Origin: Rhodocollybia butyracea
Taxonomy: Eukaryota > Basidiomycota > Agaricomycetes > Agaricales > Omphalotaceae
Direction: 5' to 3'
DNA: 64,000 nt
Assembly (NCBI GenBank): GCA_015501585.1
Contig: JADNRY010000307.1
Span: 1-64,000, forward strand
This document shows, in pieces, positions 22,847-35,549 of the stretch. A program made the position numbers and the translations under genes. Each line of letters starts with the position of its first letter. Positions within the stretch are counted from its first letter, which is position 1. The notes under the pieces were generated by a model that did no database searches, had not been told where the DNA came from, and saw only the letters and a list, made by a program, of their open reading frames with translations.

Positions 22847-25800
22847 CAGAAATGGTCCATTACTGTACCCTTGAGATACATTATCGCTGTATGTGAATAG
22901 TCCGTTTTCCAGTGTGAGTGCGATACTTACCGAAGGCGACAAGTTATTGAATTTGTCTGGGTTTGTCTTATTGCAATCCAGGAGTAGGGCCCTGTCCACT
23001 GTTTCCACCAGAATACAAGCTTTACTGGTTACAAGTAGATCTCCTTGTTCGCCGCATAGTATCTTGCGAGAAGGGACAATATTGAACACAATGGGCAGTG
23101 ACGGCGGCGGTGGGATGTTACGAGGAGTTTCTCGAATCCTTTCCAAGCTTGGAGAGACTCGAGCGTACTACGTAGGAAGGAAGAAGTGAGGGACGAGGTT
23201 GACCAGTAGACTACGTGAAGCTTCGAATATTCCTCACGATACGGGACGCAGGAAGCAAGAATCAGATGGGGGACAAAGTTGGCGAGTGTGGTGATGTTCA
23301 AGGCCTGAGCTTTTCGGAAATATTTTGAGATTACCATAATCTGACTGATGCTGTGATTAGTAGGACGTCCCGAGTCCATGAAACTTCAACAGCCACCTCA
23401 TTAAATCACATATGCGAGCAATCAACCTTTGGGCCCTGAATGTATCGAGGTCAATAATTCATATCATGATCAGGCCGTCGTAGGACTACGATCTTATGAC
23501 CCGAAGGCTCTGGCTCAAAGCTAGTAGAGAAGAGTTGACGGTTGTGATGAAGGATGATTAGTATTTGACTTACAGACTCGCTGAACCGAGACTGCTCGCT
23601 CATACGCGACGTGGGATGACAGATAGAAGCAGGATTGTTAGGGATGTGAGGCAATCCCCACGCTTGTAAATCAGATGTAAATCGGTAAATCACCTATCAA
23701 ATTGATCAGGTTGACCTCCCGTCTTCAAGCGCATGTCCATGATACCAGAGCGTCGGTATCTGTCTGTGGCACCATCTTTTAGGAAATCCTGTCGTCCGTG
23801 ATTTCGTTCCAATCCGCTTGTCAACTTTGATTCTGTAAGACAGGACCCAATTAGGCACAGGCGATAACGTGCTTGAAACGAGGCCCTCAATTGAGCCCAT
23901 CCCTCAAGAAGAAAAAGTAAGAACAAGTGTACAGCCAGAGGTTTCGATCGATTGACGTCGCGCCTATACCGTGACCTACGTCAACACATTTACGTTATGT
24001 GCCAGCGCCAAACCACGCTGCTTGTTCGAAGAATTGCGTCTCCTACTCTCTGCCGGTCTCTACGTGGAACGTCCATTTCAAGTTGGAGAAGTCAGATTGG
24101 AGTCAAAAATTCTGAACGCTCAGCATTTGTAATGATACAGATGGATCTGGGAAAGTTAGCTGATTTGAAAGTTCTTGATTTGAATTTTTTCAAAAGTCAT
24201 GGTACTGTCCTCGCTTCCCTTTCGTTCCATTGCTGTCTTTGTTGCGAACTGTTCCCCTTCTTACCTGGCATCTTTCGAGCTCTCTGTATACAGCGGCCAA
24301 TATACTCTGTATTTTCTCTCGGACTCACTGAAACTCCATAACCTACAGTGTAAGCCTAATCGTTGATTCGCCTAATATCGTGGTGTGCTTCCCAATCCGT
24401 GCCGCAGAAGTAAGAGGGATATACCAAACTGCTCATATTAGGGGATGGAATAGTTAAACGATGATTTCGAGGGACTGAGACTCTCGTGGGTGTAAAACTT
24501 ACTGACGAACTTCTCCACGTTGCTCTCCGCTCCTTGCTCGTATTCATGCTCTCATGAACAATCTCGGCCCAAAGCTTCATTGTACTCTTTGCTATCAATC
24601 CCAGGTCCCGGTAAAAGGTGGATTCGGTTTCACTGTGGTTTTGTTTTCCATGACAGCAGGCGTTTTCTGTCTCTCGGCTTCGTCTTTATAGTCTATACCC
24701 ACCTCTTTTGATTCTCTTGGCCCGTCCGCGAAAAAACCACGCTGTATGCAGTGCGCCGCAGTGCTCACACCCATCCCTCCATCCTCAAGGCCCTGGGTGT
24801 CCTTTATGTTCTTCTGCTCTCCGTCTATCCAACTTCCTAGAAGTCAAGTTCAAAGATGAGCAATTATCCTGCATCTTTTTTTTCGTATTGTCTCCGTATG
24901 CAGCTATAGCAGTCTCCTTCATTCGATCCACATCGACATTCACTGGCGTAGGCTTCCCTTATTTCAGGGCCTTCATAATGATTACCGAGATTGCGAGGAA
25001 GTGGCGGACCCTAGGACCGGGCTTGGGTAGTGGCCTCTTCTTCTACCTAACTTTACCAGGGTCGCCTCTGCTCTGCTGCTAATGCTCTTTCTACCTTTTT
25101 TCATTCTCTTCTGGAGCTAAAGCTTCCAATTTGGACAAGCCTCCGAGACCTGGACAATGTGCTCCCTTATCATACCTCAGCTGAGTATTCCATCACAATC
25201 ACGTAGTATTACCCACCTACTTTCATCTTTGTAGCTGTTGCTTTCTGCTGTTTGTATCCTCTGTTCTATGTTCTTCCCCCCAAAACTCAAAGGTTGACAA
25301 TTGTCAAAAGATAAAATAAAATTCAAGTTCAAGGCTCAACATCTCAGTCTCAACTCTGTACCTATTATTCTTCCCTGCAACATTGTGGAATTGCCTTGAT
25401 GCACAAACTAAACAGCTTGCAGTAGGGTTATTTATTGTCCTCATAATGACGCTTTCCGGCTCCGAAGAAAATTTCCCACAGTATGTGAGTGCAAAATAAG
25501 TGACCAACGTTTATCCAGAGTTTAGTGTAGGAGTCGATTAAAAGAAGAAATCTGAAGAAATAAAAAGTTCAGAGGCAATCAAGATGGTCTTCTGATACTT
25601 GCTCCTGACTTCCAGTTCTAACCCCTCCCCCAAGTCCATATACGAATCAATGGGGCAAATTACTTACTGTGAATTGAGTTTGGACCAAACGAGCCATTCC
25701 GACTCAGTGATCCTTCACCTGCGAGGAGGACGGTAAATAGATTGAACTCGCAGCCACGTTCGCCGACTTGCCAGGACACTTCAATTTATTGTGGATGGCA

Positions 25801-26730
25801 AGCATGTACGGAATAACTTTAGCAAAGATGCCTTTTGGAGCTTGGACGCCTCCGCCAAATACTATTGTGACTCGGACTGGCTGATGACCGTTGAGTGCTG
25901 AGCATCCCAACGATGCACCCGGGAACCTACCGGTCTTCGCGCACTTGCAACTGTATTTGTCAGGCTGCACTCAAGAGTCTTGGGACCGAGATCATACATC
26001 CACGCTACGTGAGCGGATCAGGAGTCTTTTTTTAATCGCTGATATGATTTGCTAAGTGCTCATAAGTACCTTGTTTGAGGTACTTGTGATTTTATAACTG
26101 AGTGCAAAATAATATTAATGAAGATGGACATTGGACGGCGAACATCGGGGTTGGAGGAATAGGCATGAAAGATGCAAAACAGACAGACGAAGGATAGAAA
26201 GTTGAAAGTTAGCTTCCCCATTGATATCATTCCAGATCCACATGTCAAATGATAACCACAGAACCAGTGAGGAGTCGAAGTGTCGAGGGAAATCGATGAC
26301 AATGCGAAGTTCAAGGTTGCCATAGATTGCCACCATGTTGGTCTCTGCCACAAATTACTATGGATGGTAAGTTCATGATCATTCATTCACCTAGCCGTGA
26401 TGGTCATAATGCCGCCTGTTGTTTGATGCTAGAACTGGCCACACTACTATGCGCAGGGCGTTGATTGTCGGATGTTTGGTACATCCGATTCGGAATTTCA
26501 AGGCGCACGCCACAGTAAATTTTTTCTTCCACTCTCAGGCTGACCACACAGGCCTAACTATCTGGCTGACACTCCTTCCCTATGACAAACTATAGACTGC
26601 TATACGGCACGAAGTATCTACTTTCCATTGATAAAGACACTCTACCTAGTCAAGGAAAAGAAGTTAAGGAACAACACTAATAATAATAATAACTGCAAGT
26701 CAGACAGAAGCTGATAATCAAGTAATATCA
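22847..26730. other. Long stretch without a recognised gene
   Basis: About 3.9 kb. The largest open frames (22814-23146 -, 23029-23379 -, 23952-24341 +, 24708-25082 +, 26060-26386 -) show no domain I know, no consistent exon pattern and overlap one another. The - frame near 22890-23080 (ILCGEQGDLLVTSKACILVE) looks coding-like and is cut off at its 3' end by the transposon border, so it may be a gene damaged by that insertion. Polypyrimidine tracts are common at 24500-25300. Confidence 0.4.
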
Positions 26731-28009
26731 TTAGATCCACCGCTCAGGCGCAAATACCTCCGCGCTAAGGTACATGCTGACTTCCCATTCCCCATTTCGA
26801 TTTGCACAGCCCACCATAGTTTGCAGCCCTGGTCGAGAGTCTAGTTTTCTATGATCGCAATACTTTTGTAACATCGCGAGATACCAACCAGACTCTCGTA
26901 GTTGCTTATGAGCGAGGAATGCATCGAATCGCTCCGCAATTAACAAGTCGGAAGAGAGGTAATGCCGAACTGGGAGGTAAACTGTGATGTGGAAGGGTAG
27001 TCAGTGATACTCGATTAGAAGGAGACAGAGACACTGACATTTAGCACTAGGATCAGGGTGATTTTTCTTCAGCTCGTAATACAGGATAACACCTTGAGTT
27101 CGTGTATCACAGTTATTAATATCGGAAGTAGAGAGTTGATCTTCTCCCAGAAACGCTCGCCACATTTCAGTGGCGGCCGCCTTTATCTCCTGAATCTGGG
27201 CTTTATCAGGATCAAGTGCACCCCCTAGGTCAAGATGGGACAGCAGTTGCGGTAGCCCCGCATTAGCAAAGCGGACATATACTTTCATTCGGGAAGTATC
27301 AGGAGAGACCATATCCCAACCAATGAACTCGGTTTGTCCAGCGTATTTTGGATGGGAATTTCGTAGATGACTTAGATACGATGCCACTTTTTTCCAAGGC
27401 GTGGAAAGCCCTAGGGCATCCATTGCTTGGAAAAGAAGTCTATCCTTTTCTTCTCCCCAGTCAGATGCGGACACCGCTACTTGGCGGGCAAGGGCATCGT
27501 GAAAGATATAGGATTTGAGCAAAGGTTTTTTGGCCAGGTCGAATGCAAAGATGTGCTGCGTGAGCCCACGAGCAACATGTTTAATGTGCTCATCAGACTT
27601 GAGGCCATTAGTCGATAATGAGGGAGTAATGGTCAAAAGTTTGACAAGGGTATCAAACCAGAGCTTTCCGTCTGCGTCGATGGATTGTTTTGAAAGCCAT
27701 TGTATAGGAGCGTCGTGGTTAATAGAATCCATGTCAGTAGACAAAGGTTCAAATGCGAAGCGAGTAGTGCAAAAGTCTTTTTTTGATACTCAGAGAGTAT
27801 TCAACTGGAGAATGATCATCGGTAAGATAGGATTTCCAGCTGGATGAGGAAGAGGTTGGGTCAGGACCAAGAGCATCGAGTTGAATCAATGTTCGATCAA
27901 CGAAGTCCAGAAACGATTCAACCTCTGGGAGAGTGTATGAGTCGGATTCTTCCAAAAGCACTCGGAGGTGTTTTAGAACGAGGCGTTGCCAGAAACTGGC
28001 TGATGGCAT
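26731..28009 (-). CDS. DMATS-type aromatic prenyltransferase (frameshifted)
   Basis: Dimethylallyltryptophan synthase family: moves a prenyl group from an allylic diphosphate to an aromatic acceptor such as Trp, without a DDxxD motif. Start at 28009 (MPSASFWQRLVLKHLRVLL). N-terminal exon contains SYLTDDHSPVEYSLSI, where the Glu matches the catalytic Glu of the family. The main exon (to 27039) carries FAFEPLS, MKVYVRFANAGLPQL and GVILYYELKKNHPDPSAK; a 57 nt intron (26982-27038) joins to FYLPVRHYLSSD, a typical diphosphate-binding strand. The end reads SGWYLAMLQKYC and WEVSMYLSAEVFAPERW. About 405 residues, slightly shorter than usual. A one-base excess in the T7/A7 run at 27778-27784 breaks the frame. 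The acceptor substrate cannot be told. Cytosolic. Confidence 0.85.
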
Positions 28010-28285
28010 TTAGTTCGGTTGCGTAATTTTGGAAAAACTTGTAGAGTATTATATAGCTCACCCGGCCATGAGCTGTGCTGACCCTTGCTGACCATGCGAT
28101 AATTTAGAATAAGTCGATAACTTGTTTTGATGCTGATCACATCTTATCTTTTAGTGGTAGCGACATGATGCGAAATAAATATCCAACGCTTTATCATTAT
28201 TACTCAATACAGGGGGAAAATTACACTGGGGGTAAGCGTTACAAGAAGCATCAAGTTCCCTTGGACCCGCACCCGCAACGTTACA
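28010..28285. other. Intergenic, prenyltransferase promoter side
   Basis: 276 bases between the start of the prenyltransferase and the end of the oxidoreductase gene, both on -. AT-rich; TATATAG lies near 28052, about 45 bases upstream of the prenyltransferase start when read on -, and may be its TATA element. Confidence 0.4.
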
Positions 28286-29866
28286 TCAAGCAATGATTTT
28301 AATACCTTTGTTAAATCTGTTTTTGGGATCCACCCTCCTTTTGATGGCCTGCAACCTGGGCAAGTTTTCACCGTAGAAGTCAATTGCTGGAGTACCCACC
28401 AGTGCGTAATTGGGGTATTTCGAGAGTACCGTACCAGGATCAGCGGCGTTCTCCACAGCTTTCGAACATGCTCTAAGGAGCTCAGCTTCCTCCTCAGCAC
28501 GTCCAGGCTGTGTATCTCGACCTTCGATAAAGGGTTCAATGACATAGAAAGACCTAGGATGAGGCCACGCATTTCCCTTGTTGTCCTTGGGAGTAAATGC
28601 TCCCGGGAAGAATGGCTCGATAAGTATAGCAGCACCGTAGAATCGAGGATCTTTATGAAGGTCAACCTGCCATTTTAACGCAGCTTGCATCACCGCGGGC
28701 GTCAGACGGCTTACGACGATGCTATTCTGCTGGTATGTAGTTGTTGTTGCGGGCCGCTGCACAAACATTTCTATGAAATAGCAATGATTCAGGGCCATAC
28801 GTAGAGATCTGAAAGGAATACTAACCTTGCGCAGCTAGGGCTTGCTCGTATGATACCGGACTGCTGAGATCCTGAAGAGGCCCTAGTTTCCACGCCCACG
28901 AAAGCGCTTCCTTGGCATACTCCGGAGAGCCGAAGACCATGGGCATCAAGATAATGATATGATCCATCGCTGGGGGCATACGGACAAGACCAACCATCGC
29001 GTTGACATTGGGATCGGTATTATTCGCAGCAAGGTCCGCGATGTGCTCGCAAATTGCCGTGTACTTATCCAAGCCAAAGAGAATAAATCCTCCATAGACA
29101 CTTGTGGGTTTTGGGTAGGCGCGAACAACAAGTTCAGTTACAACTGAAATTGTAGTGTTATCGTGATACAAAAATACGGTCAACAAGAAACGTACCACCA
29201 AATGCATGTCCAGCACCTCTAATGGCAAAGAACAAGTCGTCGTTGTCCTTGGCTCGCACAATGGAGCCATCTGCGAGAACGATTTGGGCATCCAGGATAC
29301 TGTCTGACGCCAATCCGTGCAAGTTTGCTAAGTAACTAAGACCGCCACCGATAGTAAAACCGCCGACACCAACGAAGCCAACACGGCCTCCCATCACGGT
29401 GACTGGCATGTTCTCCTGTTTCTTGTAGACATTCCGCCACGGCTGTCCGGGTCCGAGATGAAAGCAGTTGTTCGCTGCATCATAATCCACTCTGATGTTT
29501 CCGGCTCATCGTCAACGCCTTGAAAAACAGGAATTCAAGATGACTTACTTGTCCAAAAAGCAAAGGTCGATGATAGCACCATCGGATTGCGATTCAGCCA
29601 TTCCACCAGATCTAACGGCAAAATCTAGATTCTCCTGGTTCAACCAGAGGATCTATTGACATTCATTAGCGAAAACAGGTGGTTTTGTCTGGGGAACTTA
29701 CCGCCTTTGATACATCTTCAGCAGTTTTAGGCTGTAAGGCAACTTTTGGTGAACGTTTTGACTGAGCGCCCCATGCCTGTGTAGCATCTGTCCACGCCTC
29801 GCTATTGGGAAGGACGATGTTTCCAGAAAATCCAGCAGAGGTGAGCGCGTTGATTTGCAAAGACAT
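28286..29866 (-). CDS. FAD-linked oxidoreductase, BBE family, cytosolic form
   Basis: Berberine-bridge-enzyme-like flavoprotein (FAD_binding_4 plus C-terminal BBE domain); such enzymes oxidise or cyclise metabolites using O2. Start at 29866 (MSLQINALTSAGFSG); no signal peptide. Motifs in order: NSEAWTDATQAWG, P-loop-like FAVRSGGMAESQSDG, GPGQPWRNVY, VGVGGFTIGGGLSYLANLHG (FAD-binding Gly run), FAIRGAGHAFG, VVTELVVRAYPKP, and a C-terminus SKYPNYALVGT...FYGENLPRLQAIKRRVDPKNRFN, the BBE domain signature. At least four introns. The site that normally reads R-S-G-G-H and links FAD through His is R-S-G-G-M here, so FAD may be bound without that bond. It lies head-to-tail with the prenyltransferase. 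Confidence 0.88.
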
Positions 29867-30654
29867 CGATTATCAAGGGGACGTTTAATGGAAAGTACTA
29901 TCTCTGCCCACCTATTTATGACAGCGTCTCTTCTTCTATTCTTCTAGCCCCGCCGGAACTTGATCGGAATCTTTGAGAGTATCGATTAAAGCGAAGCTTA
30001 CCGTCTATCTTCGTCAGTTGGTGTTTCTACATCAGCGTGATTGATAATAATGATATTTACGAGATCCCGTTCCCCGGTCAGGCCGAAATCACGAAATTTC
30101 TCAGCCGAGCTCAGCCGGCGGTTGTTGGTTGTGAAAGTCAAATTTGAAGGACAGAGGATCCAGATCCAATGGATATGTAGATAGATAGATGATATACTTT
30201 TTCAGTATTTTCGACAAGCATCTTCGACTTAAAAAATAGATAGACAGATGGATAGTGACACAAATAGACTCATAGATACTATAGAATGCGATCAGTCTCG
30301 TTCATTCCCTTAGACGCGCTATCCCCACCGCAGATCTATCTCGGATGCTCGCTCTGCATTCACCCACTTCTTGATCAGACCACGCATCATACTCGCTCCT
30401 CTAGACGCGCTCCATCGCACATCTATTTCGTAAGATGGCAAGGCTTGTTCACTCCAACGCACATTCTGCATTCTGCACTTTTGACCAGACAGGGCGAAAG
30501 AGTCCATTCGACATTTCCCAATTTCAAATAACCCTTACTGTAAGTTGTGACCAAGATATAAAGATATGCAAGTATAACTACACGACAATAAGCTAAAAAT
30601 ATTAACACTGCTTTCATTTACAATCAGAGGTGTGGTATATTGCTTTTAAAAAGT
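29867..30654. other. Intergenic with GATA-type microsatellite
   Basis: About 790 bases without a gene. Imperfect GATA/GACA repeats at 30175-30260. It holds the promoter side of the oxidoreductase and the 3' side of the DUF6533 gene. Confidence 0.55.
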
Positions 30655-31827
30655 TCAAAACGAATCGAAGCCACTATTATATGTTTTGGTGTCTGCAGGA
30701 GCCATACTATCGGTAGGTGCTGGGTCCGCAGTAACTTCAACGGTGTATTTGACATTCATCGGGGCCATGGGATATACATCGCTTCTCGACGACAGGTCTG
30801 TGGCCGCGCTGAGATTGAGTGGGCGTGTAGTCATTGCAGTCCCTCCGGACCCAAATGTAGACCTTGGTGCAGACAGCGGGAATGATCGACCTTCAGAACC
30901 AGAGGTTCCATAAGCCGGTAGGAAGCTACTGGTAAGGTTGAAGTATAACCTGCCGACCATGATCGCAGGAATGATGGTAGCAGGGGTAGCGATGAGAGGT
31001 CGGGCAAGAGGAGGAAGATTCGGAGCCAGGAAGAAGACAATGTTCACCACGTTAACAATGACCACCGCTAGATAGTAAATAGTACCATCACGTATGAGTA
31101 TACGACTCAATGTAGTGGCGGTCGTCCGAGTAAACACGAGACGGCCGAGCGTCAGGAGGAAGATGGCTGAATCGACAACCAAGTTTAGGATAAATGGTAC
31201 TGTACCCAACGAATTTGTGGGATCATTCCCGCAGCCACCAATGACGTCCAGATTCACAAATACCGCGTACGGGATGCCCGCGTATGTCGTAGCGACAAAA
31301 GTCCCTATAGCGAGTGGTACTATCCAGAATATGACAAGGACAGCAGCTATAAGATTGTTTTTTTGCCATACTGCATATGTACGAAGCAGCAGAAGCGGGA
31401 TGGCAGCAAATTGGATGGTCGTGGACAGGAAGGGTAGAACCCAGCGTATCCGATGGCAGAGATCCGGAGTCGCACCATCTATGAGATTAATTCCAACATC
31501 GGCAGCTAAGCAGATAAGCGTGTAATAGCGGCTGAAGCTCAGCAACAGCAATGTCTTGTTCGGTCCATTGGAACGATAGAGAAATATCTCCTTGGGTAGA
31601 GTAACCAGAATCCTACAAGAGGATTAACCATTACCGACAATTAAAAGAAGAAGAGACTTACTCCCATGTCAGGATGCCGAGCGTCATGATTTGAATGTAC
31701 TCAAACGCAGCTGCCAGATAGGTTAGCTCGTTTGTAAGGGCAATATCAAAGGTAAAATCTTACAGAGCAGCCGGAATATATCAGGGTCGACATTACTGGG
31801 TGGTGGCAGAGGCGGCAGAGAGGACAT
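30655..31827 (-). CDS. DUF6533 seven-helix membrane protein
   Basis: Start at 31827 (MSSLPPLPPPSNVDPDIFRLL). Two introns lead to AAFEYIQIMTLGILTWE and ILVTLPKEIFLYRSNGPNK, the N-terminal DUF6533 signature of agaricomycete membrane proteins (a Tyr-aromatic helix then TWD/E-I-L-x-T). The long third exon holds further helices: YYTLICLAADVGINLI, TIQFAAIPLLLLRTYAVW, LIAAVLVIFWIVPLAIGTFV, FILNLVVDSAIFLLTLGRL, YYLAVVIVNVVNIVFFLAP and PATIIPAIMVGRLYFNL. A Ser/Thr/Pro-rich cytoplasmic tail of about 90 residues follows. Function unknown; the family is very large in mushrooms, so its place between two oxidoreductases may be chance. Confidence 0.88.
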
Positions 31828-32452
31828 GGTGCTATGGAGATAAGTTGGTCGACTGTGCGGATTATAAATAACGAGTTGTATTCCATAGTTTCTGAGACTT
31901 TTAAGCTACAAATAAGTAACACATGCACTGAGGAGACTTTGCAGCAAGCTCGGCGAATCGATAATCATCGTTGTTCACTTGATTGTTCATCATCAATGGA
32001 AATGATGAGCGGAGGAACGGAGGTTAAATCTTGTGCGATCAACAACGAGGCACATTCGAGGACAAGTCACAAGTGGCAGACTGTAAATCCGAACAGCCTG
32101 TCTTAATCGCCCAAGCCGAAATCGAAAGTTTGAAAGCCTTCTTCTCCAGTCGATGTATCAATCAATATTGCTTTTTATGGCTCACGTGTCAGTTTCGTCA
32201 GATTCAAGATATAACAGAAACACTGTCAAACACACATAACATTGATTCAATTACCTACAGGCAAAAACTGGCAAAAAAGGGCTGCTGATGTCGCTGTAGC
32301 CAGGTACGGTAAGTACGGGAGCATTGACTCGCCATTGAACGTGACGCCGAGCGCTCATGTCAAGCAGTACTTAGATGTTCCAATGATGCGAAGTCGACGG
32401 TCCTTTAAATATCCACCGAACACTGCCTGGATCATACCCAGACAATTCGCCC
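31828..32452. other. Divergent intergenic region
   Basis: 625 bases between two gene starts; it should hold both promoters. No gene seen. TTTAAATA near 32404 is a candidate TATA for the secreted oxidoreductase, about 45 bases upstream of its start. Confidence 0.5.
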
Positions 32453-34252
32453 ATGGCCGCGCGTCTTCTTCTTCTGCTTGTTGTTTGGTTCCATGCCCAA
32501 GTTGGATTCGCTTCCCATATACAGGGACGAGAGTAGGTGGTTGTGCCACTATTATCATGAATCGTCGTTACTAAAGGACCTCACCAGTGCTGCTGCTGCA
32601 AGCAATGCACCCACTAGCAGCAACGGAGTTTCGTCATCGGCGATGCAGAATCTTCAGCACGAGCTTGGTTTCAATGGCCTTATCCTCCTAAGTAACAGCC
32701 CCAACTTCTTGAACTTTACCCAAGCCTGGGCGATGAACTACAACGCGACTCCACAAGTGGCACTTGTCCCTCACACTTCAAACGATGTGGCTGTAGCGGT
32801 AAGCCGAGTATCAGTCTGCTTTTAAAGAGCCAGAGTCGCTCATCATGCATCATGCTCTGTAGATTAAATGGGTTAATGCGTTCAATTTGGACTTTGCAAT
32901 CCGATCAGGTGGAGCAGCTGCGTCGCAATCTCATCAAGTTATAATATCGCTCTCGCTCTTGAACACGTAAGATACCCATCTAATCCGGAGTTTGAGAGGA
33001 TCCATTGCTCAACTTTTACGCCGCAGGGTTGATTACATCCCTTCTCAAGGCGTCGTTCACCTTGGACCCGGGAACGTCTGGGGTAACGTTTACGATGCAA
33101 TGGCAGACCTTGATGTTACTGTCCTTGGTGGCCGCCTGCCTCTTATTGGTGTGGGTGGGTTCACTGCTGGCGGAGGCATCAGCTACCTCCTAAACCATCA
33201 TGGGATCGCCACTGACAGCATCGTTGATGCTGAAGTCGTACTTGCAGACGGATCAATCGTTTGGGCCAGTGAGAACCCAGATCTTCTATATGCAGTTAGA
33301 GGGGCTGGCTTCACTATCGGTGGTGAGCATTTCGCGACGCTAGAGAGTTCCACGGAGAACAACTGTGTTAACATTGTGATGATCAGCTGTGACGGAATAC
33401 GTCGTAAAGGCGTACCCCAAGCCGACACAAATCTACAGTGGCTTTGTCCTTTTCACCATGGAAAACTTTGAAGCGATCGCTGCCAATGTCGCGAATACCA
33501 CTGCACACAATACGGATCCCGACGTTGCTATTCTGATGGGTGTTGTTCTTTCTGGGGGCGTTCAAACCATTTTGGTCTTCCCAATTGTCCTTGGTACTGA
33601 AGCATTTGCCAAAGAGGCGCTTTCCTGGATTTGGGCCCTCCCCGATCCAATCTTGGACACGACGACGAATGTATCATGGGAGACGTTACAAAGCCTTCAA
33701 CGTCAGTCATTTTTACCCCTTCATACCTCCTAACTGACACATTATATAGTGGACTTTGTTTCGCATCCCTTGCCGACTGATGACTATCAACAACACAGCA
33801 TAGTTGTCAGGTCAATGACAACAAGTATCCTTCAAGCAGCCGTGGATTGGCAAACCCCTCTCCTCTCTGATCCTCGATGGGCAGGACTGCAGATCCTGAT
33901 TGAACCTTTCATCCCCAATTCTTTCGCTTCGCACTTCACTACAGGCCCTTGGCCCCACTCGTACCCTACCATGCATGTGATCCAACTCTTCATCCAAGAA
34001 TCAAACGCTGCTACCTCAGACTTTACAGAAAATTTCAACCAGCTCGTCACTGGCGCAGGACTAGTAGAGGCCGCGGCAGGAAGTAACAACGTCCTCCAGC
34101 GCTACCCCAACTATTATCTACAGGGCACCCCCGCTAATCAGTTCTATGGATCTAATTTGGCCAAATTGGAGGCGGTCAAAGGAGAATTTGACCCACATAA
34201 CAAGTTCAATAAGGGTATTGCTATTACCCCTACTACCAGATCACGGGCATAG
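32453..34252 (+). CDS. FAD-linked oxidoreductase, BBE family, secreted form
   Basis: Second BBE-type flavoprotein. The start at 32453 gives MAARLLLLLVVWFHAQVGFA, a signal peptide; the first intron (GTAGGTGG...CACCAG) then joins to AAAASNAPTSSNG. A later in-phase start at 32478 would lose the signal and is less likely. Motifs: NFTQAWAMNYNATPQVALVP, LDFAIRSGGAAASQSH (no His after the GG), HLGPGNVWGNVYDAM, VGVGGFTAGGGISYLLNHHG, AVRGAGFTI, VTEYVVKAYPKPTQIYSGF, and the BBE end RYPNYYLQGTPANQFYGSN with DPHNKFNKG. Six exons or so; stop TAG at 34250-34252. Clearly related to the cytosolic enzyme next door, roughly half identical by eye in the core. Extracellular or vacuolar by the signal peptide. Confidence 0.87.
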
Positions 34253-35549
34253 GTGCAGCTGGTGCCTAGGTTGGCTAGCCACTCTCGTTTATTACCGTGA
34301 CCCTCGTTAAGTAGTATGACCATCTTCAAAATCGTAATCAGCGTATATTACGCTGAATTCTGTCCGACATTCACCAGTGCGAGAATGAATACGAGCGTTC
34401 AATGTTTGAATGAGGCAAGCTTTCGAAAGCAGGATACAGGGTTGAGTTCTATGAGTTTGAAAGCCTCTTCCTATGACGGGGTCGCTAGTAGTCATGGCTT
34501 TAGGGTACAAAAGCAGCAGTGGTATTCTACTTAGTTCAGATTAAGTTGGAGATTTAGAGATTTGGACGTCGTTTACATTTTGCTCTATTCTTCGAATAGT
34601 AGTCAACTCGAAGGTGTGAACTACTACAATGCCTGAGTTGTGTTGATTGCGACCGCACTGGGCACAAGTACCTAGTGAGTAAACACCGATTTTGAATAAT
34701 CTTTTGAAACAGCATAGCATGCAACGCACCGTACACCACTTTGGAAATATCGATCTAATCATCTCTGAAAACAGATTCTAGCTAAGACGTGAATATTGAA
34801 TATCGAATGCCCAATCACCTATCACAGATTGCAGGAAGCAGTTACTCGATATCACACCAAGCGGATAAGGCGGAGGGATCTGATACCTGATACTAGGATT
34901 GGCGGTGATACGTTGATTGAATCGGTCTAGGTTTAACGTTTAGTACTAGTTAGTGGTTAGCGCTTCGGTCCAATCCAACTTTCAAATAGCAGTGTATTAA
35001 AAGCGTTGGACAGGTCCTCACTGGTTCCTCTTCGGTGGACGTACGGCGGCTTATGGCGGTTCCGAGCTCAAGGAGAGCATTCTCCTTCATCGATGGAATG
35101 ACGCACACAGAAGTAGTATGACGAGCTGGTTTCATGTACAAAGAATACGGCTCGGCACGATGTATGTAGAAGGAGGTGCTCGTCGACGAAAATGAAAGCA
35201 TTTAATCTTGGATTTCGGCCACAGTAATGACCGGTAATTTGGAGGCGAACATAGACGCGTTGGAAGACTGGCAGCGATGTTTTGTGCGATAAATTTTGGA
35301 TTATGGAAAGGTTAATAGTCAAAAAAGACCAGGGAAACCAATCGTCGTGTTGAAGAGAGCACGCAATCCCGGTCCGACATGCGTCGGAGTAATTACCAAT
35401 TATCTCACGTGTGAGCTTCGTCATTGTGTGGCGCAATTTCGACGCAATTACTACTTAAGCACAGCGAGAGAAGCATCGCCCTTCCCGTTACCACGATATC
35501 CTACTCAGAGCCTTCCTCGTCTAAACCCTCTCATAATCAACTCAAGAGA
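34253..35549. other. No supported gene
   Basis: About 1.3 kb. Short overlapping frames only; none has a domain, signal peptide or consistent splicing that I can defend. Confidence 0.5.

Noticed and set aside
32478..32825. Alternative start for the secreted oxidoreductase at 32478
   Set aside because: It would read through an intron and lose the clear signal peptide that the start at 32453 gives.
33198..33565. Minus-strand open frames inside the secreted oxidoreductase
   Set aside because: Shadows of the real coding strand, with no independent support.
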